The notes: generated by a model from the sequence alone, not told the origin. Counted from the first letter of the stretch, positions 7,778 through 16,809 are shown. The stretch is 64,000 nt of DNA from Terriglobia bacterium (GCA_020072565.1 JAIQGI010000031.1:1-64000), one strand, 5' to 3'. Made by a program: numbers and translations.

Positions 7778-9505
7778 ATGAAATCACTAACTAGCAGGTC
7801 ATTATTTGGATTCGGTCTTCTCCTTTCAATCCTGTTCCTGACCGGGACGATTTTCGCTGCTGCCACCAACACGCTGAACGTCAAGTGCGTGGATGACTCG
7901 GGCAAAGCCCTTGTCGGGGCCAAAGTGCAGATCATGGCGTTCGGCACCGGCGGAAAATTCAAGGACGCGAAAGCAGACGCCACCGGAATAGCACATTACG
8001 AGAAGCTCGAGGATGGCGCCTATCGGGTCGTGGTGCGACCGGAGGGCCTCGCACCGGGTCTGTATGAGCCGGTCTTCCTCAAAAACAGCGCGCAGGAAAA
8101 CATCACGGTCAAGTGTCCGGTAGGGGATCCTCTGAAGAAGTTCTATTGGGAGGATGATGCGCTGAATGCCAAAGCGTTCGAATTGCTGAAGCAGGCAGTA
8201 GGCTTGCTGAACGAGCAGAAATATGCAGAAGCGGAGAAGCTGTTCCGTGACTCTCTCGACATGAGTCCGTCGAATCCCGACGCGCTTTTCTACTACGCTG
8301 TGAATCTGGCCCAGGAAAAGAAGTGGGATCTCGCCAAGGAGAGTTTTCAGAAATCCTATGACATGGCCACCGCGCTCGTGATGGGCACACCGCCGCCGCC
8401 CAAGGATCCCAAAGGCACGCCGCCCGCGCCGAGCCCCTTTGCGACAGTTCAAAACAACGCCAAGACCATGCTTACCATGCTGCCGGGCCTGAAGCTGAAG
8501 GTCGAAGGCAACGATGAATTGACCCAAAAGAACTACAAGCTGGCAATCACCAAATTTGAAGAAGCAGTAAAGTTGATCCCCACGGATCCCGACGCTTTCT
8601 ACGGCCTGGCGCTCTCGCTGGGATACGACAAGCAGTGGGATGCTGCCGGAAAGGCAGCCGACAAGGCGATCGCACTCAGGCCTGAGGATAAGGGCTATCT
8701 GGACCTGAAGAAGCGCCTTGGCGACAATGCCGTCTTGGAGAAGGCTAAGGCGGTCGCCGATCAGGGGGATACCATGTATAACAGTAAGGACTATGCCGGC
8801 GCCCTCAAGAAATATGAAGAGGCGCTGCCGCTGCTCCCTGATCCTGCGTTGCAGGCAAGCGTCTGGGTCCAGATCGGCAGATCACGCACTCAGCTCAAAC
8901 AGGCAGACGCCGCTGTGGAAGCCTATAATCGCGCCATACAACTGGCGCCGCCGCAGGATGCGCCCAAATACAAGCAGGCCCTGGCCGACCACTACAAGAT
9001 AGTGGCGGAGCAATACCTCAATGACAAGCAGTACGATCAGGCCTTTGCCGCTTATGCTCAGGCCGGCATTCCCATTTTCAAGCTCGGCCAGGATTGGGCC
9101 AAGAAGCCCGAGACCGAAGATCTGGCCATTATGGCCTTCCAACAGGTGATAAAAACCGAACCTCTGATTCCCGAGGCCTACTTCGAGCTGGGTTCATTGT
9201 ATTACTTCAACAAGAAGGACTATGCCAAGGCCAAGGAGTATCTCACCAAGTACCTGCAGGCGGGAAAGGACGACAAGACCCTCGAAAATGCCCGCAATAT
9301 CCTGCAGGTAATAGAGAAGAAGAAGCAAGTCAACCGGCGACATCAAATATCAACGCTGAGGGCGCAGAGAAAGGACTCTTTTCTGCGCCCTCTGCGTTTA
9401 GATTCTATGCTGCTCGCGACCGGGTTAGCGCGATGCCTTCGAATCGGAACTGCGCCTGTCATTGATGCCGTAAGCCACCCGGCTCACCGGGTCGACAAGT
9501 ATTGA
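7778..9505 (+). CDS. Secreted TPR-repeat protein with carboxypeptidase-like regulatory domain
   Basis: The frame gives 575 residues. A signal peptide (about 1-28, ending FAAA) is followed by a beta-sandwich of carboxypeptidase-regulatory type (about 32-110: NVKCVDDSGKALVGAKV, then TGIAHYEKLEDGAYRVVV). At least six TPR units follow, clear at AEKLFRDSLDMSPSNPDAL, AITKFEEAVKLIPTDPDAF and AVEAYNRAIQLAPP. It should act in the periplasm as a scaffold. The homologous part ends near VIEKKKQ (about base 9330). The last 55 or so residues read through a long hairpin and into the opposite gene's 3' end, so the native stop was probably lost when a repeat arrived. Confidence 0.85.
   Translation: MKSLTSRSLFGFGLLLSILFLTGTIFAAATNTLNVKCVDDSGKALVGAKVQIMAFGTGGKFKDAKADATGIAHYEKLEDGAYRVVVRPEGLAPGLYEPVFLKNSAQENITVKCPVGDPLKKFYWEDDALNAKAFELLKQAVGLLNEQKYAEAEKLFRDSLDMSPSNPDALFYYAVNLAQEKKWDLAKESFQKSYDMATALVMGTPPPPKDPKGTPPAPSPFATVQNNAKTMLTMLPGLKLKVEGNDELTQKNYKLAITKFEEAVKLIPTDPDAFYGLALSLGYDKQWDAAGKAADKAIALRPEDKGYLDLKKRLGDNAVLEKAKAVADQGDTMYNSKDYAGALKKYEEALPLLPDPALQASVWVQIGRSRTQLKQADAAVEAYNRAIQLAPPQDAPKYKQALADHYKIVAEQYLNDKQYDQAFAAYAQAGIPIFKLGQDWAKKPETEDLAIMAFQQVIKTEPLIPEAYFELGSLYYFNKKDYAKAKEYLTKYLQAGKDDKTLENARNILQVIEKKKQVNRRHQISTLRAQRKDSFLRPLRLDSMLLATGLARCLRIGTAPVIDAVSHPAHRVDKY
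9352..9398. terminator. Long hairpin repeat between convergent genes
   Basis: AACGC-t-GAGGGCGCAGAgAA pairs with TTtTCTGCGCCCTC-t-GCGTT around a short loop, giving a near-perfect 20-pair stem. It lies between the TPR gene and the convergent gamma-glutamyltransferase gene and is probably a bidirectional terminator. Its CGCAGAG core recurs in the hairpin at 11617-11711. Confidence 0.6.
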
Positions 9506-11149
9506 ATTCCCGTCGCCCTGTCTTCCCTGCATCCTGACGTTGTGCCCCATACCCTTTAGCCGCGCCGCCACATCCGCAGGAATCGCCCCTTCCTCGAATG
9601 TGGTTTCGTCGGGGAGCCACTGATGGTGCATCCGCGCGGAGTCGACCGCCTCGCGGCCGTTCATGCCGAATTCCAGGACGCCCAGAACAATGCTGAGAAC
9701 CGTGTTGATAATGGTCCGCCCGCCGGGCGAGCCGGTGATCAGCACGACCTTGCCGTCGCGCGTCACAATGGTTGGTGTCATGGAGCTCAACATGCGCTTT
9801 TCAGGGACGATCAGGTTGGCTTGGGTGCCGATGTCGCCGGTGACGTTGGTTTCGCCGGGCTTCTTATTGAAGTCGCCCATTTCGTTGTTGAGCAGAAAGC
9901 CAGCACCTTTGACCACCACCCTGGAACCGTAGCCCCCTTCCAACGTGAAGGTGTTGGAAACAGCCATGCCGTCTTTGTCGATTACGCAGAAGTGGGTCGT
10001 TTCGTCGCTCTCCCCAGGCTGGGCCCTGGTCACGATATCCTTGCCGAGCTCGACGCTGCTTGATGCCCTGGCGGGATTAATCGTCGCGGCCAGATCCTTC
10101 GCATATTTCTTCGAAGTAAGTTTTGCCACCGGAACCCGCACGAAGTCCGGATCCCCTAGAAACCGCGCCCGGTCGAGATAGGCCCGGCGCATCGCCTCGA
10201 TCATCAGGTGCAGAGTCTCCGGGGCAAAGCGTCCGTTCCTCTTCAGGTCGAAGTTTTCCAGGATATTGAGCATCTCGATCAGCCCGACGCCTCCCGAAGA
10301 GGGGGGCGGCATGCAGATAAGCGCGTAACCGCGATAGCGGCCGGTCACAGGCGTGCGTATCTTTGCCTTGTACGCGGCCAGGTCTGCTTTCGTGATCAAT
10401 CCGCCGTTGGCCTTCATGTCTTCAGCGACCCGGTCTGCAATCCAACCCTTATAAAAGACATCGGCGCCTTTGTCGGCTATGGCGGCCAACGTTTTTGCGA
10501 GGTCTTTCAGGACGATGCGGTCGCCCTCGGTCCACTTCCCTCCGCCGGGCTTGCCGTAGGCCTCGACCGACGAGGGGTATCTGCCCATGACGCCGCCGAG
10601 CTGCCGGTTGAGCTCATTCGCCAGGCCCCGCGGCATGACGAATCCATCTCCTGCCAGTTGCACGGCTGGGGCGACGACATCTTTCCAGGGAAGCTTGCCG
10701 TAGCGTTTGTGGGCGAGTTCGAGGCCGCGCACGGTGCCCGGCACTCCCGGAGCCAGATACCCTTCGTTTGTGAGTTTGCGGTCGATCTTGCCTTGTGCGT
10801 CCAGGTACATATCCGGCTTGGATTTCAACGGCGCCTTTTCACGATAATCAAAGGCAACGGCTTTCCCCGAAACCTCGCGAACAATCATGAATCCGCCACC
10901 ACCGATATTCCCCGCCGCGGGATGGGTAACCGCCAGAGCAAACGCGGTCGCAACCGCGGCATCCACAGCGTTGCCGCCCTTGTGAAGGATAGCGGCACCC
11001 ACATCGGAAGCAAATGACGAGGTCGATACGACCACTCCGGTCGTCGACGGCACTCCCAAATCGGGAACAGGATTCACACCGGTTTGGGCCATGCCGAGGA
11101 AGCCTGTGCACAATAGGATCGGAATCAGAATCCGATAGATTGGTTTCAT
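9425..11149 (-). CDS. ggt: Gamma-glutamyltransferase, secreted
   Basis: This 574-residue proenzyme cleaves gamma-glutamyl bonds (glutathione and related peptides) in the periplasm. A signal peptide (KPIYRILIPILLCTGFLGMA) is followed by the large-subunit signature (GGNAVDAAVATAFALAV, NIGGGGFMIV). The small subunit begins at the autocleavage nucleophile Thr in DETTHFCVIDKDG, with later GSPGGRTIINTV and PPPSSGG motifs intact. I chose the ATG at 11149 because GGAGAG lies seven bases upstream; an in-frame ATG at 11164 and an extension to 11206 are less likely. It converges with the TPR gene. All residues needed for activity appear present. Confidence 0.93.
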   Translation of the reverse strand: MKPIYRILIPILLCTGFLGMAQTGVNPVPDLGVPSTTGVVVSTSSFASDVGAAILHKGGNAVDAAVATAFALAVTHPAAGNIGGGGFMIVREVSGKAVAFDYREKAPLKSKPDMYLDAQGKIDRKLTNEGYLAPGVPGTVRGLELAHKRYGKLPWKDVVAPAVQLAGDGFVMPRGLANELNRQLGGVMGRYPSSVEAYGKPGGGKWTEGDRIVLKDLAKTLAAIADKGADVFYKGWIADRVAEDMKANGGLITKADLAAYKAKIRTPVTGRYRGYALICMPPPSSGGVGLIEMLNILENFDLKRNGRFAPETLHLMIEAMRRAYLDRARFLGDPDFVRVPVAKLTSKKYAKDLAATINPARASSSVELGKDIVTRAQPGESDETTHFCVIDKDGMAVSNTFTLEGGYGSRVVVKGAGFLLNNEMGDFNKKPGETNVTGDIGTQANLIVPEKRMLSSMTPTIVTRDGKVVLITGSPGGRTIINTVLSIVLGVLEFGMNGREAVDSARMHHQWLPDETTFEEGAIPADVAARLKGMGHNVRMQGRQGDGNSILVDPVSRVAYGINDRRSSDSKASR

Positions 11150-11337
11150 AAGAAATCTCTCCATGGGTGATGACGCCTTCCAGAATAAGAGCATCCTGCA
11201 GGGCAAGCAAGAAGAAAGGGGCGCATCCTCTGTGGTTCAGACGCGGGGGAAATAACCAGTCACCCATGACATGAATGACATAAACAGAGGGCAAAATTGC
11301 CGAGGGCAAGAATGGGGCAGGGAAATGCGTAGCAAGC

Positions 11338-11562
11338 GCGTTCTGGACGCCGCCGGCATGGTGGTAGCGCCGGGCTTCATCGATATGCTGGGGCAATCCG
11401 AGATCTGAGACAATCCGCGACCTGGCGACGTTCGAGAATCCGAACCGGCTTGCCGAGGGCATGCACTATGTGCTGGTCAACGGAGTGCCCGTCATCGACG
11501 GCACCAAGATGACCGATGCGCTTCCCGGAAAAGTCCTGCGCGGTCCCGGCTACGGCAGATAG
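11338..11562 (+). pseudogene. D-aminoacylase / N-acyl-D-amino-acid deacylase, internally deleted
   Basis: Two pieces of one amidohydrolase lie back to back. The first reads VLDAAGMVVAPGFIDMLGQSE (cut here by a stop), which is the early metal-site region of D-aminoacylase-type enzymes. The second, in another frame, reads DLATFENPNRLAEGMHYV, then LVNGVPVIDGTKMT and LPGKVLRGPGYGR, which is the normal C-terminus. Roughly 400 central residues, including the rest of the metal site, are missing. The product cannot be active. The junction lies near 11405. The two motifs and their order make the identification good despite the small size. Confidence 0.8.
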
Positions 11563-11616
11563 CAGAAACGGAGCAGCCCCGCGCGCGTGAAAGCCAGCTC
11601 GAGCTTCAATGGCTCA

Positions 11617-11711
11617 GCGCTGAGGCCGCGAAGGGCAGCAGAGAGCAAAGAGCATCTTAACCACAATCCCGAACTCTCCGCACGCTCTGCTGCCCTCCGC
11701 AGCCTCTGCGT
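11617..11711. repeat. Long imperfect inverted repeat
   Basis: GAGGCcGCGaAGGGCAGCAGAG at the left pairs with CTCTGCTGCCCTcCGCaGCCTC at the right, with a loop of about 40 bases. It sits between a plus-strand remnant and the minus-strand nitroreductase, i.e. convergent ends, like the hairpin at 9352-9398, with which it shares the CGCTGAGG and CTCTGCG outer parts. It is probably a member of a dispersed family that may also terminate transcription. Confidence 0.6.
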
Positions 11712-11743
11712 CAGTCTCCTGCCTTTCTCCATTCTCCGGCAAT

Positions 11744-12259
11744 TTATAGTTCGTGGACCAGATCCTCGATGGCGCGGCGCGAGGTCGGTTCCGGCTTCTC
11801 TGCCGGATACCCGATCGGCAAAATCGCCACGGGTATGATCTCCTCTGAGGCGCGGATTGCGCGCCGCACTTCATCGTCGTGGAAGGCGCCGACCCACACT
11901 GTGGCCAGCCCAAGGGCGGTGGCGGCAAGCATCGCATAGGTGCACGCGATGGTGGCGTCCTGCGTAGCATAGAGCTGCGTGCCTCGCCGTCCATATTTTG
12001 GAGCCGCGCGTGCCGGCCGGGCACAGAACACCAGTGACACAGGTGCTCCGGCTACGAATTCCTGCCCCAGAGAGGCACGGGCCAGTGCCTTGCGGTCCGA
12101 TGCCCCCCTCACGACGAAGATCTCGTAGGCCTGCAAATTCCCGGCCGATGGCGCCTGGTTGGCCGTATGGACTATTCTGCGCAACTTCTCCTCTTCCGGT
12201 GCCCGTTCGGTAAACGCCCGGATCGACCGTCTTGCCTCCACTACATCAAAGAATTCCAT
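11744..12259 (-). CDS. Nitroreductase-family flavoprotein
   Basis: This 171-residue protein has the family's FMN-binding start (VVEARRSIRAFTERA), the QAPSAGNLQ loop and the C-terminal GLATVWVGAF and IGYPAEKP segments. Family members are FMN-dependent NAD(P)H oxidoreductases acting on nitro compounds, quinones or flavins in the cytoplasm; the substrate cannot be told. I used the ATG at 12259 because homologues begin at MEFFDVVEARRSIR; the open frame extends to 12325 without similarity. No operon partner is present. Confidence 0.88.
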   Translation of the reverse strand: MEFFDVVEARRSIRAFTERAPEEEKLRRIVHTANQAPSAGNLQAYEIFVVRGASDRKALARASLGQEFVAGAPVSLVFCARPARAAPKYGRRGTQLYATQDATIACTYAMLAATALGLATVWVGAFHDDEVRRAIRASEEIIPVAILPIGYPAEKPEPTSRRAIEDLVHEL

Positions 12260-12626
12260 TTCCGGATTGGTCTCCCATTCTCTTCGAACAGCCACGAATC
12301 GATATAGACAGCCCAGCCGTCCCAACGGATGAGCGCCGATATTTTAAAGCATTTTCCCTCTCTTCGCTTACAATAGCTGCGAAGCATGCGATTTCCACAA
12401 GATGCTCGTGGAGAAACACCGCTCCTGAAGGAAGCATTCCGGTATGATCCATCAGCATTGAAGAAATGCCTGCCATGAATTACGTCGAGCGGCGAGAGTG
12501 CAACCAAGGCTGGATAAGCAAGGTTCGATGACCGACCGGACGCCGAAGAACTTTCTTGGCATCCTGGCGCCTGGGCATTTTCTCTGCTTGTCCATATGGA
12601 TCTAATTCTTCCCGGAGGGCACAGCC
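12260..12626. other. Divergent intergenic stretch
   Basis: It separates the minus-strand nitroreductase from the plus-strand GalT gene and must hold both promoters. No clear promoter pair, RNA gene or small gene was recognised. The last 20 bases carry the GGAGGG ribosome site of the GalT gene. Confidence 0.45.
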
Positions 12627-13625
12627 ATGCCGGAAATCCGCCAGAACATCATCACGCGCCAATGGGTCATTATCGCAACTGAGCGCGCACGACGCCCGGA
12701 CCAGTTCAGGAGCGCAGAGGGCCCCCGTAAAGACCTGCCACAGCATGATCCCACCTGCCCGTTTTGTCCCGGCAATGAAGCCATGACGCCGGCCGAAACC
12801 TACCGTTTCCCGCAAACCGGTTCCTGGCAGGTCCGCGTATTCCCGAACAAATTCGCCGCCCTCTCCTCCGAAGGGGAACTCATACGGAATACTGACGGCC
12901 TGAAGCGGACCATCTCCGGAGTAGGCGTGCATGAGGTCATTGTTGAGAGCCCAATACATAATGTTGCGCTGGCGCTCATGACCGATGCCGAGGTTGAGAG
13001 GATCCTCGCGGCATGTCTCGATCGCTATAACAGGGTGTTTGCGGACCGGCGGGTGGAGGCAGTCACGCTGTTCAAGAACCACGGTGCAGCGGCCGGCACT
13101 TCGCTGGTTCACCCTCACTTGCAGCTCATCGGAACTCCGGTGATCCCCACCGTGGTACGGGAACGTCTCGAATGGGCGCTCCGTTTTTACGACGATAACG
13201 GCGCCTGCATTTTTTGCGCCACGTTGAACGACGAACTGCGGGATCAGAAACGAGTGGTGGCCGAGAACAAGCACTTTGTCGCGTTCATCCCGTTTGCGGC
13301 GCTCTCGCCCTTTCATTTGTGGATCTACCCGCGCCGGCATTCTGCCTCGTTCGGATCCATCTCGGCAGATGAAATTGCGAGTTTCGCCCGCATCCTGCGG
13401 ACAGTTCAGCGCAAGCTCTATTTCGGCCTGAATGACCCGGACTTCAACCTGGTGATGCGCACGGCACCGCGTGAGTCGAACCACATTCGTTACTATCACT
13501 GGTATATGAGCGTGCTGCCGCGCATAACCAAGGCAGCGGGATTCGAGCTGGGTTCGGGCATGTTCATCAATGTGAGCCGGCCTGAAGATTCGGCAGCCTT
13601 TTTGCGCGGCGTGCCCGACGATTAA
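12627..13625 (+). CDS. galT: Galactose-1-phosphate uridylyltransferase family protein
   Basis: This 332-residue protein has both HIT-fold halves of the GalT family. CPFCPGN (about residues 49-55) gives the zinc cysteines, and ESPIHN and the active-site VHPHLQ supply the histidines, the second His of HPH being the expected uridylylated nucleophile. The C-terminal half has FHLWIYPRRH and HWYMSVLPRITKAAGFELGSG. GGAGGG lies seven bases before ATG. Family members exchange UMP (or AMP in ADP-glucose phosphorylases) between a nucleotide sugar and a hexose-1-phosphate. HPHLQ instead of HPHGQ and no neighbouring Leloir genes mean the sugar is uncertain. Confidence 0.82.
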   Translation: MPEIRQNIITRQWVIIATERARRPDQFRSAEGPRKDLPQHDPTCPFCPGNEAMTPAETYRFPQTGSWQVRVFPNKFAALSSEGELIRNTDGLKRTISGVGVHEVIVESPIHNVALALMTDAEVERILAACLDRYNRVFADRRVEAVTLFKNHGAAAGTSLVHPHLQLIGTPVIPTVVRERLEWALRFYDDNGACIFCATLNDELRDQKRVVAENKHFVAFIPFAALSPFHLWIYPRRHSASFGSISADEIASFARILRTVQRKLYFGLNDPDFNLVMRTAPRESNHIRYYHWYMSVLPRITKAAGFELGSGMFINVSRPEDSAAFLRGVPDD

Positions 13626-13683
13626 GGCCGGCGTGAGACCATACCACCGCTGAAACCGCCGCGCTCTTTGCATCAGCAACCAT

Positions 13684-13714
13684 TTGACGCATCACCGCGG
13701 TCCTGGCGTATAAT
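13684..13714 (+). promoter_or_regulatory. Candidate sigma-70 promoter
   Basis: TTGACG at 13684-13689 and a perfect TATAAT at 13709-13714 lie upstream of the ECF sigma factor/kinase pair. The spacer is 19 bases, slightly long, so strength is uncertain. The start codon is about 80 bases downstream. Confidence 0.5.
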
Positions 13715-13793
13715 CTCGGTGCCACGCCGCCCGTTCGTGGGGGGCAGTTCGCTCACAGGACATGAGCCCGTTGTTTCGTCTTTTTGCTGAACC

Positions 13794-14369
13794 ATGATGA
13801 AGTCAGGTGCGCCGGATTCCAAGGACAGGACGACCGGAAAAAGTAAAACTTCCGACCGGCGAGCCGTCTCCAAACTCATGCCCGCCGTCTATGACGAACT
13901 CCGAAGGCTGGCTCGTCATTATCTCAGGCGGGAACGGCCGGGGCAATCGCTGCAGGCAACCGCGCTCGTCAACGAAGCCTATTTGAGATTGAAGAAGGAC
14001 AAACGGCAGCCGTGGCAGGACCGCACCCATTTTCTCGCCATCGCAGCCACCTCCATGCGCCAGATTCTCGTGGAACGGGCGCGTGCGCGCAACGCCGCCA
14101 AGCGCGGAGGTGCGCAGATCCGGATTACTCTGGACGAAGCGGTTGCAGCCGGCGGAGAGAAATCGATCGACTTCCTGGCGCTCGACGAGGCGCTGACCCG
14201 GCTGTCTGCGATGGATCCTGAGCAGGCGCGCATCGTCGAGCTTCGCTTTTTCGCCGGCCTGAGCATCGAGGAATCCGCGGAAGCCCTGGAGATTTCTCCG
14301 GCCACCGTGAAGCGGGGTTGGAGCATGGCGAAGGCATGGCTCAAGCGCGAGATGCGAGAGGAAGACTGA
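13794..14369 (+). CDS. ECF-subfamily RNA polymerase sigma factor (TIGR02999-like)
   Basis: This 191-residue sigma factor has region 2 (LMPAVYDELRRLARHYLRRE, then QATALVNEAYLRL with the DRTHFLAIAATSMRQIL stretch characteristic of this family) and region 4 (DPEQARIVELRFFAGLSIEE with the helix-turn-helix SPATVKRGWSMAKAWL). It directs core polymerase to unknown promoters. Its stop is followed after one base by the GTG of a serine/threonine kinase, so the two are translationally coupled. In this family the partner kinase, rather than a classical anti-sigma factor, is thought to control activity. Two adjacent ATGs (13794 and 13797) are possible starts. Confidence 0.9.
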   Translation: MMKSGAPDSKDRTTGKSKTSDRRAVSKLMPAVYDELRRLARHYLRRERPGQSLQATALVNEAYLRLKKDKRQPWQDRTHFLAIAATSMRQILVERARARNAAKRGGAQIRITLDEAVAAGGEKSIDFLALDEALTRLSAMDPEQARIVELRFFAGLSIEESAEALEISPATVKRGWSMAKAWLKREMREED

Positions 14370-14370
14370 C

Positions 14371-15921
14371 GTGAAGCCGGAACGCTGGCAGCAGCTCAAA
14401 GATGTGTTCAACAGGGCACTCGAACTGGATCCTGCGCATCGGGCGGCGTTCCTTGACGCAGCGTGCGCAGGCGACGGCGCGCTGCGCACGGAGGTTGAGT
14501 CCCTGCTCGCCAGCCACGAGGATGCGGACAGTTTCCTGGAACAGCCCGCTGTCGAGACCGCAGCAGGACTGATCAAGAGCGATTCGGGTGACGCGCTGAT
14601 CGGCCGCAGGCTGGGGCCTTACGCGGTTACAAAAAAACTCGGCCAGGGCGGCATGGGTGTTGTCTATCTTGCTGAAGACACGCGCCTGGGGCGTCCCGTG
14701 GCCATCAAGGCCCTGACACCCCAGCATACCTGCGACGCCGAGCACCGCGAGCGCCTGCGGCGGGAAGCCAGAGTTGCTGCGACCCTTTCACATCCGGCGA
14801 TTGCCACCGTGTACGCGCTCGAGGAATACGGCGGCAACCTCTACATCATCTGCGAGTATGTGCGTGGTCGTACGCTCTTCGAGGAACTGGCCCTGGGTCT
14901 GCTCGCACCATCGCTCCTGCTCTATACCGCCACCGAGGTAGCACGCGCGCTGGCAGCCGCCCACGAACAGGGCATCATTCATCGCGATCTCAAGCCGGAA
15001 AACGTGATGATAACCCCGGAAGGCGCTATCAAGATCCTGGATTTCGGACTGGCCCGGTTTCAGGCCAGCCGTCACCAGGACTCGACCTTGGCAAGCAGGT
15101 TGACCGGCGCCGGCACCTTTCTGGGCACTCCCGCGTACTCCTCCCCCGAGCAACTGCTCGGCCTGGATGTCGATTTCCGCACCGACATTTTCTCCTTTGG
15201 GGTCATGTTGTACGAAATGGCATCCGGCAAGCATCCATTCGCGGCCACTGATTCCATAACGACAATCGCACGAATCCTCGAAGCAGAACCCGTCGCGCTT
15301 GCGCGCGTCCGGCCCCTGGTACCCCCCGAGCTGGATCAGATCGTGCGCCGCTGCCTCCACAAGATCCCGGGACAGCGCTATGGCGCGACACGCGAACTCG
15401 TAGCCGACCTGGAGCGGCTCAAGAGTGCCGACGCTTCATCGCAAACACCCTCGCAGCCGGACCAGGAGCAAGCCGCAGTCCCCGTTCGCACTCCGCGGCT
15501 GCGCCCGCTCTGGTGGTGGCAGTTTCATCAAGCCTGGGTCGGCTGCATGTATTATGGGATGTTGTATCCGATGTGGAGGGTGAAAGTATGGACGCCCGGC
15601 AGCTGGGGACCGCTGTTTTTCTTCATGTCCGTAGCGGCGGTGGGAGTTGCGGCCAACCTGCGCTTCTATCTCTGGTTTGCGTCGGCATTTTACCCCGCCG
15701 AGCTTGTCGATCTGCGCCGGCACATTTCCCGGTGGATTCGCGTTGCCGACATCCTCTTTGTCTCACTGCTCCTGATAGGCGGCATTGCAATTCATGGCGC
15801 CCACGAGGTGTGGGCCACGTTGATCTTCGGTGTCGCCGTCGGCAGCATGGGAGGTTTCCTGCTCATCGAACCCACCACTACGCGCGCGGCCTTCGCGGCC
15901 GAAGACAAGACCGCTAAATGA
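14371..15921 (+). CDS. Membrane-anchored serine/threonine protein kinase (PknB/Hanks type)
   Basis: This 516-residue protein starts at GTG one base after the sigma-factor stop, with GAGGAAG as ribosome site. Residues 1-70 form a helical N-terminal part typical of kinases paired with such sigma factors. The kinase domain (about 80-345) has GQGGMGVVY, VAIK with the catalytic Lys, HRDLKPEN catalytic loop, DFG and the activation segment ending GTPAYSSPEQ. After a linker, residues about 385-505 form three to four membrane helices rather than the extracytoplasmic sensor repeats often seen. It probably phosphorylates the coupled sigma factor or its targets at the membrane; this link is inferred from coupling. 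Confidence 0.92.
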   Translation: MKPERWQQLKDVFNRALELDPAHRAAFLDAACAGDGALRTEVESLLASHEDADSFLEQPAVETAAGLIKSDSGDALIGRRLGPYAVTKKLGQGGMGVVYLAEDTRLGRPVAIKALTPQHTCDAEHRERLRREARVAATLSHPAIATVYALEEYGGNLYIICEYVRGRTLFEELALGLLAPSLLLYTATEVARALAAAHEQGIIHRDLKPENVMITPEGAIKILDFGLARFQASRHQDSTLASRLTGAGTFLGTPAYSSPEQLLGLDVDFRTDIFSFGVMLYEMASGKHPFAATDSITTIARILEAEPVALARVRPLVPPELDQIVRRCLHKIPGQRYGATRELVADLERLKSADASSQTPSQPDQEQAAVPVRTPRLRPLWWWQFHQAWVGCMYYGMLYPMWRVKVWTPGSWGPLFFFMSVAAVGVAANLRFYLWFASAFYPAELVDLRRHISRWIRVADILFVSLLLIGGIAIHGAHEVWATLIFGVAVGSMGGFLLIEPTTTRAAFAAEDKTAK

Positions 15922-15957
15922 GATTCGCTCGTGCTTCGTGCCAGCGTGCAGGCAGAG

Positions 15958-16809
15958 TCATTCAAGTGGGCGGGCGCGGGCCAGACGCCCGCGCATGGAA
16001 CCAAGCGTGCGCTGCATTGACTCGCGCGCAGTGCTGTCGATCAAGGGACGGATCACGGGCTCCAGCAGGGCCGGGACGGCCCGGCTGAGGGTGATGGACT
16101 CACACTCGACTATAATCCCGCCCCGCACCTGCTCGTAGCGCCAATAGGAGTTCAACCGCCACAGAAAGCCCCGGTCTTGTCCCTCCGGCTTTTCGCGCTC
16201 CCTCTCGGAATTCGGCATTTCCAGCTCGGCAATTCTCGTTGCCACGCTTGTGCTTGACGCCCGGTTCTTCCCGTACCGGTGTACCTGCACGATATGCTCG
16301 GTGTTGTAAACCACCGTGATGAACTTGGAGCGTTGCAGCTTGAGAAATATCCGGACCGAGTCGGGCCCGCGTTCCAGGACACTCGAGCGCAGGACATCTT
16401 CCTGGCAGGTGTCCTCCACTGCCGGATTCGTTACCCGCGAAAGAACATCCCCAAGATCCGCCCCGGGAATGAACACGCTCCCACGCCAGTGGTGAATCAT
16501 GCCCCCCAGAACGAGGATCTTCTCCCCCGCTTGATCCACCGTTTCCATCCTCTTCACGGGTATATCGCCTGCAAGTACGGCCTTCCGCTCGGACAACGCC
16601 TCAATGCCAGGCTGGAAATCGAGCGCCAGAAATCCCCTGTTGGACTTCAGCTCATCGGCGATTCGCCGCTCGGTCGCCTTTACATACGCGGTCCAGGCTT
16701 TCAGGGTCGCAGGTTGCAGCTCGGTTGCCGGCACCACGACCGGCAACATCAGAAATGCTCCGAAAAAAAGGATCGCGCGTAACATGAGACGCATTGCCTG
16801 GCTGTTCAT
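15958..16809 (-). CDS. Secreted protein, possible START/SRPBCC-like fold, unknown function
   Basis: This 283-residue protein has a strong ribosome site (AAGGAGG four bases before ATG at 16809) and a signal peptide (LMLRAILFFGAFLMLPVVVPA). The mature part ends with WRLNSYWRYEQVRGGIIVE, then ESITLSRAVP and a basic helix. A long beta-rich body followed by a C-terminal helix resembles lipid-binding START/SRPBCC folds, but this is inference. Its start overlaps the stop of the GtrA gene by four bases, so it is the last gene of a three-gene operon. It may act on a lipid or polymer in the periplasm. Confidence 0.7.
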   Translation of the reverse strand: MNSQAMRLMLRAILFFGAFLMLPVVVPATELQPATLKAWTAYVKATERRIADELKSNRGFLALDFQPGIEALSERKAVLAGDIPVKRMETVDQAGEKILVLGGMIHHWRGSVFIPGADLGDVLSRVTNPAVEDTCQEDVLRSSVLERGPDSVRIFLKLQRSKFITVVYNTEHIVQVHRYGKNRASSTSVATRIAELEMPNSEREREKPEGQDRGFLWRLNSYWRYEQVRGGIIVECESITLSRAVPALLEPVIRPLIDSTARESMQRTLGSMRGRLARARPLE

